Of a DNA stretch of 60,597 nt, positions 53,488-60,597 are shown piece after piece. Made by a program: the position numbers and the translations under genes. Under the pieces are notes generated by a model that was not told the origin of the DNA, did not search any database, and saw only the letters and a program-made list of their open reading frames with translations. Each line of letters starts with the position of its first letter. The first letter of the stretch is position 1. The stretch comes from UBA1801 sp035353395 (lineage in GTDB: Bacteria; Acidobacteriota; Holophagae; Holophagales; Holophagaceae): NCBI GenBank assembly GCA_035353395.1, contig DAOPZL010000014.1, positions 1 to 60,597 on the forward strand, given 5' to 3'.

Positions 53488-54399
53488 CTACGAGGCCCGG
53501 CCGTCCCCGGCCGATCGTTCCTCGTCCACCGGATGCTCCGGCAGGATGAAGAAATCCCCGAAGAACTGGTTGTAGGCATCGGGCGTGAAGGGAACCAGGC
53601 CGTTGTCCGGATAGAAGGTCAGCTCGCCGAAATAGATCCTGCCCTTCACGGAATAGAGGTCGACCCGGATGAAGGGGAAGCCCTCCGAAAGCACGCGGGC
53701 GATCTCCCGCATGGTCTCGAAATCCGGAGGCCTGGGCAGGTCCAGGCCCGTGGCCGGCTTGCCCTTGTAGGCCGGGATGCGGTTCCAGGCCATGTCGTAG
53801 GCGTCGTACCTCAGGCCCCGTGCGTTGAACCGCCCGCAGCAGACGAAGATCACCTCGGGGACGCCGCCGTAGCAATAGAACTTGTAGTCGATCAGCTCGC
53901 CGAACTCCTCGTTCTCGAGGTAGCGCTCGCAGAGGATCAGGGGATGGATGTGCTTGTAGGCCCATTCCCGTCCGAAGTGGTAGTAGTTGGTCCGCAGCCA
54001 CCGGTCCAGGCGCCGGCGGACCCGCCTGGCGTCGAGCCGCCTCTTGTCCTTGCAGATGACGTTCCAGCCGCTGCCGTGGTTGGCCTTCAGGACGAAGGCA
54101 TCGGGCAGGTCGCCGAAAGGGATGTCCGCGGGCCGCGCATAGACGCCGTAGAGTTCGTTGAGGATGTGGCCGAGCCCCTTCCCGGCCACATAGTCCCTGA
54201 CCTTGTACTTGTCGGAGAGGTCCCTCATGATCCAGCGCCGGTAGTAGAGCTTGTACCACTGCAGCTTCTCGTCGAAGGTGACGGGATGCTCCAGGTCGAG
54301 GGGACGGCCGTAGGCGCGCCGGAACTGCCGTTCGACGACCGCCCGGTCGGACCCGAGCGTCCGCAGCCACGCCTTGAGTGTGCGCTTCACCCAGCTCAT
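53488..54399 (-). CDS. TupA-like ATP-grasp protein
   Basis: 303 residues. Family features: PVTFDEKLQWYKLYYR near the N-terminus, LSDKYKVRDYVAGKGLG, PDAFVLKANHGSGWNVICKDK (nucleotide-binding lysine and Gly-rich loop), EYKFYCYGG-like DYKFYCYGGVPEVIFVC, and the metal site FIRVDLYSVKGRIYFGELTFYP. Members modify polysaccharides by forming amide or peptide-like links (TupA makes teichuronopeptide), often in exopolysaccharide loci. Here it stands alone, 95 bases downstream of valS on the same strand, without glycosyltransferases. The product is unknown. Confidence 0.85.
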   Translation of the reverse strand: MSWVKRTLKAWLRTLGSDRAVVERQFRRAYGRPLDLEHPVTFDEKLQWYKLYYRRWIMRDLSDKYKVRDYVAGKGLGHILNELYGVYARPADIPFGDLPDAFVLKANHGSGWNVICKDKRRLDARRVRRRLDRWLRTNYYHFGREWAYKHIHPLILCERYLENEEFGELIDYKFYCYGGVPEVIFVCCGRFNARGLRYDAYDMAWNRIPAYKGKPATGLDLPRPPDFETMREIARVLSEGFPFIRVDLYSVKGRIYFGELTFYPDNGLVPFTPDAYNQFFGDFFILPEHPVDEERSAGDGRAS

Positions 54400-54494
54400 G
54401 CAAGCTCCATGGACAGTCGATTACTGGCCGTAGATCTTACATGACCTCTTGGAAAGGGTCGCGCTCAAGACGCGGATGCAAATCTTTTTTCGAA

Positions 54495-57107
<2,613 letters not shown>

Positions 57108-57487
57108 AGGGATTCCTTGTTCTTTCCGAGGTTTCATCCAGCCTTTCGGCGATCGGGACGGTATGGCGAGCCGGGCCGGCCGTGTCTCAACGGCGCCCGG
57201 CGGTCATACAGCGACCTGCATCCAAGGGACGCGCCCGGTGTCCACGACGCGCACGCCGCAGGGAGTCGCGGAAGAGGCTGCGGGAAGCGTGCGGGACGAA
57301 GGCATGGGACGAAGAATTCCTCCAGCTATCAGCCTAGCACGGCGCCTGCTTGCCGGGGCTTCCAAACCCATCCAGGCCGGGGGGAACGGCCGGATTGACA
57401 TCCCCTGGCGCTGCGTCCATCCTTGGCTGGAAAATGACGGCCCTCCATGGCTGACCCCCGAAATCTTCTTTCTCTCGTCCGGGAAGC
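57108..57487. other. 380-base region between valS and mprF
   Basis: This interval between divergent genes should hold both promoters. On the minus strand TAGGCT occurs near 57338. Just before mprF the sequence TTGGCTGGAAAATGACGG is AT-richer than its surroundings. A frame of about 65 codons on the minus strand (57204-57401) has no homology or ribosome site and is not called. No RNA element was recognised, including a T-box for valS. Confidence 0.5.
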
Positions 57488-60046
57488 ATGATGCGAAACC
57501 GATTCAGCGGAGCTGTCTGGGCCATCGCTTCGCTGCTCCTCTTCCTGGCCGCGGCCTGGGCGCTGCACCAGGAACTCGGGGCCTACCGCTACCACGACAT
57601 CGTCCACGCTCTCAGAAGGCTTCCGCCGGGCGCGGTCCTTTCCGCGCTCCTGTTCACGGCCCTGAACTACGCGGTGCTGACGGGCTACGACGCGCTGGCG
57701 CTGAGATACGTCGAGCGCACCCTTCCGTACGGGAGGATCTCCCTCGCCTCCTTCATCGGCTACGCCTTCAGCAACAACGTGGGGCTGTCGGCGATCGCGG
57801 GGAGCGGCGTGCGCTTCCGCCTCTATTCCGCCTGGGGCCTCTCCACGCTCGAGATCGCGAAGGTCGTGGTCTTCTACAGCGTGACCTTCTGGGTGGGGCT
57901 CCTTGGGGTCGGGGGCGCGGCCTTCGTGCTGGAGCCGATCACCCTTCCCGCCGGCCTTCACGCTCCCTTGGCCACCACCCTGCCCCTGGGCGGGCTCCTC
58001 CTCGCGATCCTGGCTTCCTACCTCGCCGCGTCCCTCGTCCACAGGCGCCCGCTGACGGTCCGCGGGCACACCTTCTCCCTGCCCTCCTTCGGGGTGGCCT
58101 GCGCCCAGACGCTCCTGTCGGCCGTGGACTGGGTCCTCGCCGCGGCCGTGCTGTACGCGCTGCTCCCCGGCGGGGCGGACCTGACCTTCGCCCGGTTCCT
58201 CGGCATCTTCCTGCTCGGCCAGTTCGCGGGGGTCGTCAGCCACATTCCCGGCGGCCTGGGCGTCTTCGAGGGCGTGCTCCTCGTGCTGCTTTCCGGGAAG
58301 GTCGCGCCGGACGCCTTCATGGCCTCCCTGGTCGCCTACCGGGTGATCTACTACCTGCTCCCCCTCGCCGCGGCGGCGCTGCTGCTGGGCGCCCACGAGG
58401 CCCTGGAGCGGCGCGAGGCCCTGGCGAAGGCGGGGCGTCTCTTCGGCCGGTGGGTGCCCGAGCTGGCGCCCAGGATCATCGCGCTCATGACCTTCATGGC
58501 GGGGGCCGTGCTGCTGTTCTCCGGCGCCACCCCGGAACTGCTGCACCGGGTGGCCGTGCTGAAGGGCGTGATCCCGCTGCCGGTCGTGGAGCTCTCGCAC
58601 TTCCTGGGCAGCCTCACCGGGATGTGGCTCCTGCTGCTCGCCCGGGGCCTCCAGAGGCGCCTGGACGCGGCCTACGTCCTCACGTCCCTCCTGCTGCTCG
58701 GGGGGGCCGTGCTGTCCATCCTCAAGGGACTCGACTACGAGGAGGCCTCCTTCCTCCTTGTCCTGTTCCTGGCCCTGCTGCCCTGCCGGAGGTACTTCTA
58801 CCGGCGCTCCTCCCTCCTCAGCCCGGCCTTCAGCGCCGGGTGGATCGCGGCCATCGCGCTGGTGCTCCTCTGTGCCCTAGGGCTCGCCTTCTTTTCCTAC
58901 AAGCACGTGGACTACAGCCACGATCTCTGGTGGCACTTCGCCTTCCGGGGCGACGCTTCCCGTACCCTGCGAGCCTTCGTGGGCGCCGCGGGCCTCGGTT
59001 TCTTCTTCGCCATGGCCCGCCTCATGCGGCCGGCGATGCCCGAGCCCGAACTACCCAGCCGGGAGGATCTCCAGCGGGCGGCCCTCATCGCGGCGGGCTC
59101 GCCCCGGACCTGCGCCTACCTGGCCCTGCTGGGCGACAAGTCCCTCCTGTTCAGCGAGAGCCGGAGGAGCTTCCTCATGTACGGCGTGGAGGGCAAGAGC
59201 TGGGTGGCGCTGGGGGAGCCGGTGGGCCCCCGGGAGGAACACGCCGAGCTGCTCTGGCGCTTCCGGGAGGAGGTGGATCTCTTCGGCGGCTGGCCGGTCT
59301 TCTACGAGGTGGGGCCCCAGGACCTGGGCCGCTTCCTGGACCTGGGGCTGACCCTGCTCAAGGTGGGCGAGGAGGCGCGCGTGGACCTGGACGCCTTCTC
59401 CATGGACGGCGCCGGCCGGAAGACCCTGCGGAACCTCCTCCACAAGCTCGGGCGGGAGGGCTGCACCTTCGAGATCGTCCCCGCGGACCAGGTGCCTGCG
59501 CTCCTGCCCGAGCTGAAGCGGGTGTCGGACGACTGGCTCTCCAGCAAGAACACGCGGGAGAAGGCGTTCTCGCTGGGCTACTTCGATCCGGACTACCTGT
59601 CGTTCTTCCCGGCCGCCGTCGTGCGGAGGGAAGGACGGGTCGTGGCCTTCGCGAACCTCTGGGCCGGCACGAGCCGGGAAGAGCTGTCGGTGGACCTCAT
59701 GCGCAACGCCTCCGACGCCCCCTCCGGGATCATGGACTATCTGTTCGTCCAGCTCTTCCTGTGGGGCAAGGCGAACGGCTACCGGTGCTTCAACCTGGGG
59801 ATGGCCCCCTTCTCGGGGCTGGAGAGCCGGGCCCTGGCGCCGCTCTGGACCCGGATCGGGGCGCTCCTCTTCCGGACGGGCGAGCACTACTACAACTTCC
59901 AGGGACTCCGGCGCTACAAGGAGAAGTTCGACCCGGCCTGGGAGCCGCGCTACATCGCCTGCCCGGGCGGGGTCTCCCTGGCGCCGATCCTGGCCAACAT
60001 CGCCGCCCTCGTGGGCAGGGGGCTGAAGGGCGTGGTGTCGAAATGA
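57488..60046 (+). CDS. mprF: Bifunctional lysylphosphatidylglycerol flippase/synthetase MprF
   Basis: 852 residues. The N-terminal ~510 residues form about 14 membrane helices, including the flippase signature SFIGYAFSNNVGLSAIAGSGVRFRLY and GVVSHIPGGLGVFEGVLL. The cytoplasmic C-terminal half (about 530-840) is the DUF2156 aminoacyl-PG synthase of the double GNAT fold: LLGDKSLLFSESRRSFLMYGVEG, DLMRNASDAPSGIMDYLFVQL and LGMAPFSGLESR. It transfers an amino acid (Lys or Ala) from tRNA to phosphatidylglycerol and moves the product outward, which reduces surface charge. Its stop overlaps the start of a VirJ/AcvB-type gene (ATGA). Confidence 0.95.
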   Translation: MMRNRFSGAVWAIASLLLFLAAAWALHQELGAYRYHDIVHALRRLPPGAVLSALLFTALNYAVLTGYDALALRYVERTLPYGRISLASFIGYAFSNNVGLSAIAGSGVRFRLYSAWGLSTLEIAKVVVFYSVTFWVGLLGVGGAAFVLEPITLPAGLHAPLATTLPLGGLLLAILASYLAASLVHRRPLTVRGHTFSLPSFGVACAQTLLSAVDWVLAAAVLYALLPGGADLTFARFLGIFLLGQFAGVVSHIPGGLGVFEGVLLVLLSGKVAPDAFMASLVAYRVIYYLLPLAAAALLLGAHEALERREALAKAGRLFGRWVPELAPRIIALMTFMAGAVLLFSGATPELLHRVAVLKGVIPLPVVELSHFLGSLTGMWLLLLARGLQRRLDAAYVLTSLLLLGGAVLSILKGLDYEEASFLLVLFLALLPCRRYFYRRSSLLSPAFSAGWIAAIALVLLCALGLAFFSYKHVDYSHDLWWHFAFRGDASRTLRAFVGAAGLGFFFAMARLMRPAMPEPELPSREDLQRAALIAAGSPRTCAYLALLGDKSLLFSESRRSFLMYGVEGKSWVALGEPVGPREEHAELLWRFREEVDLFGGWPVFYEVGPQDLGRFLDLGLTLLKVGEEARVDLDAFSMDGAGRKTLRNLLHKLGREGCTFEIVPADQVPALLPELKRVSDDWLSSKNTREKAFSLGYFDPDYLSFFPAAVVRREGRVVAFANLWAGTSREELSVDLMRNASDAPSGIMDYLFVQLFLWGKANGYRCFNLGMAPFSGLESRALAPLWTRIGALLFRTGEHYYNFQGLRRYKEKFDPAWEPRYIACPGGVSLAPILANIAALVGRGLKGVVSK

Positions 60047-60597
60047 GCATGCTGAAGCTCCTGGTGGTTCTCGGCCTGGCCATTTTTCCCGCCTGGGCCT
60101 CGGAGGAGACGCTGGCCTTCGGCCGCTTCGGGGCGGTCACGGTCTACCGCGCGAAGGCCCAGCCCGCCCACGTGGCCATCTTCGTCTCCGGGGACGGCGG
60201 CTGGAACAAGGGGGTCGTCGACATGGCCAGGGAACTCGCGGGCCTGGACGTCCTGGTGGCCGGCGTGGACATCCGCCGCTACCTGAAGGCGCTGGCGGGG
60301 AGCCCGGAACCCTGCGTCTACCCGGCCTCGGATTTCGAGGCCCTCGGCCAGTTCATCCAGAAGCACGACGGGTTCTCGGACTACCACCCGCCGGTCCTGG
60401 TGGGCTATTCCTCCGGCGCCACGCTCGTCTACGCGGTCCTGGTCCAGGCGCCACCCGGGACCTTCAAGGGGGCGCTCAGCCTGGGATTCTGTCCCGACCT
60501 GGCGCTGTCGAAGCCCTTCTGCAAGGGCCGCGGCCTGGCCTTCGTGCCCGGCCCGAAGGGCAAGGGCGTCGTGTTCCTGCCCGCCGCCAGACTGGAG
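60043..60597 (+). CDS. VirJ/AcvB-type serine lipase, 3' part outside the window
   Basis: At least 185 residues, open at the right edge. A signal peptide (about 1-19) is followed by a VirJ domain: HVAIFVSGDGGWNKGVVDMARELA, VAGVDIRRYL and the nucleophile motif G121-Y-S123-S-G125 of alpha/beta hydrolases. In Agrobacterium, AcvB with this domain hydrolyses lysyl-phosphatidylglycerol in the periplasm and is co-transcribed with the synthetase LpiA (MprF). The 4-base overlap with mprF here fits that pairing. The sequenced part ends before the rest of the domain, so it is unclear whether it is a single (VirJ) or double (AcvB) version. Confidence 0.85.
   Translation, partial: MSMLKLLVVLGLAIFPAWASEETLAFGRFGAVTVYRAKAQPAHVAIFVSGDGGWNKGVVDMARELAGLDVLVAGVDIRRYLKALAGSPEPCVYPASDFEALGQFIQKHDGFSDYHPPVLVGYSSGATLVYAVLVQAPPGTFKGALSLGFCPDLALSKPFCKGRGLAFVPGPKGKGVVFLPAARLE

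Noticed and set aside
57204..57401. Small frame on the minus strand between valS and mprF
   Set aside because: No ribosome site, Arg/Pro/Ala-rich composition and no homology; the interval is better explained as promoter DNA.

Overview
The window is GC-rich (high sixties percent by eye) chromosomal DNA from a Gram-negative bacterium. A Kdo transferase (WaaA), lipoproteins with lipoboxes, an RND-type periplasmic adaptor and MurC point to an outer membrane. An ornithine-fermentation cluster of the kind known from anaerobes, the gene content and the codon use suggest a member of the Acidobacteriota, possibly class Holophagae (Holophaga/Geothrix relatives). That placement is inference; no rRNA gene is present to confirm it. 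The record is a scaffold with two runs of exactly 100 N (7106-7205 and 24429-24528). The second gap is an assembly artefact, because the same 55 bases stand on both sides.

1-7104: oxidative ornithine fermentation. The C-terminal part of OrtB is followed by OraS and OraE (B12/PLP D-ornithine 4,5-aminomutase), a MutL/GlmL-type ATPase that is probably its reactivase, ornithine racemase (Orr) and an alanine racemase. Orr supplies D-ornithine and OraSE moves the terminal amino group. OrtAB finally releases acetyl-CoA and D-alanine, which the adjacent Alr can turn into L-alanine.

7206-28100: mostly housekeeping and cell-envelope genes. In order: MacA-like adaptor plus permease, cysteine desulfurase, PilZ protein, DnaE, cyclophilin, a cytidylate-kinase-like protein, serine acetyltransferase, small membrane and secreted proteins, an aminotransferase, Gpt, MurC, HIT, DUF4342, a DUF1810 gene broken only by the false gap, a dihaem-type protein, an NTN amidohydrolase and a degenerate beta-lactamase-fold protein.

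28112-37057: an accessory island. A beta-lactamase-fold paralogue has lost its first ~90 codons at the edge. Beside it lies a 961-residue fusion of a RelE-like domain, a UvrD-type helicase and ankyrin repeats. Two decayed IS256-family relics with similar, oppositely oriented ends bracket a five-gene set: ECF sigma factor, class M sirtuin (SirTM), zinc macrodomain hydrolase, cupin and flavin reductase. The far edge is the 3' end of a tRNA-Arg(CCT) gene. This is the most unusual part of the window: an apparent ADP-ribosylation writer/eraser pair under its own sigma factor, without the GcvH-L and LplA2 partners known from Firmicutes.

37058-60597: core genes resume. These are an ABC-F protein, MauE/DoxX-like and rhodanese proteins, a CobW-type GTPase, WaaA, a response regulator fused to an anti-sigma-type ATPase, thioredoxin, a cNMP-binding protein, RibBX (RibB with a dead GTP cyclohydrolase half), a DUF4388 protein, a lipoprotein-FtsX-like pair, a pseudouridine catabolic pair (PsuK-PsuG), an acyltransferase, glycerate kinase, a TupA-type ATP-grasp enzyme, ValS, and MprF translationally coupled to a VirJ/AcvB-type lipase that runs off the end.
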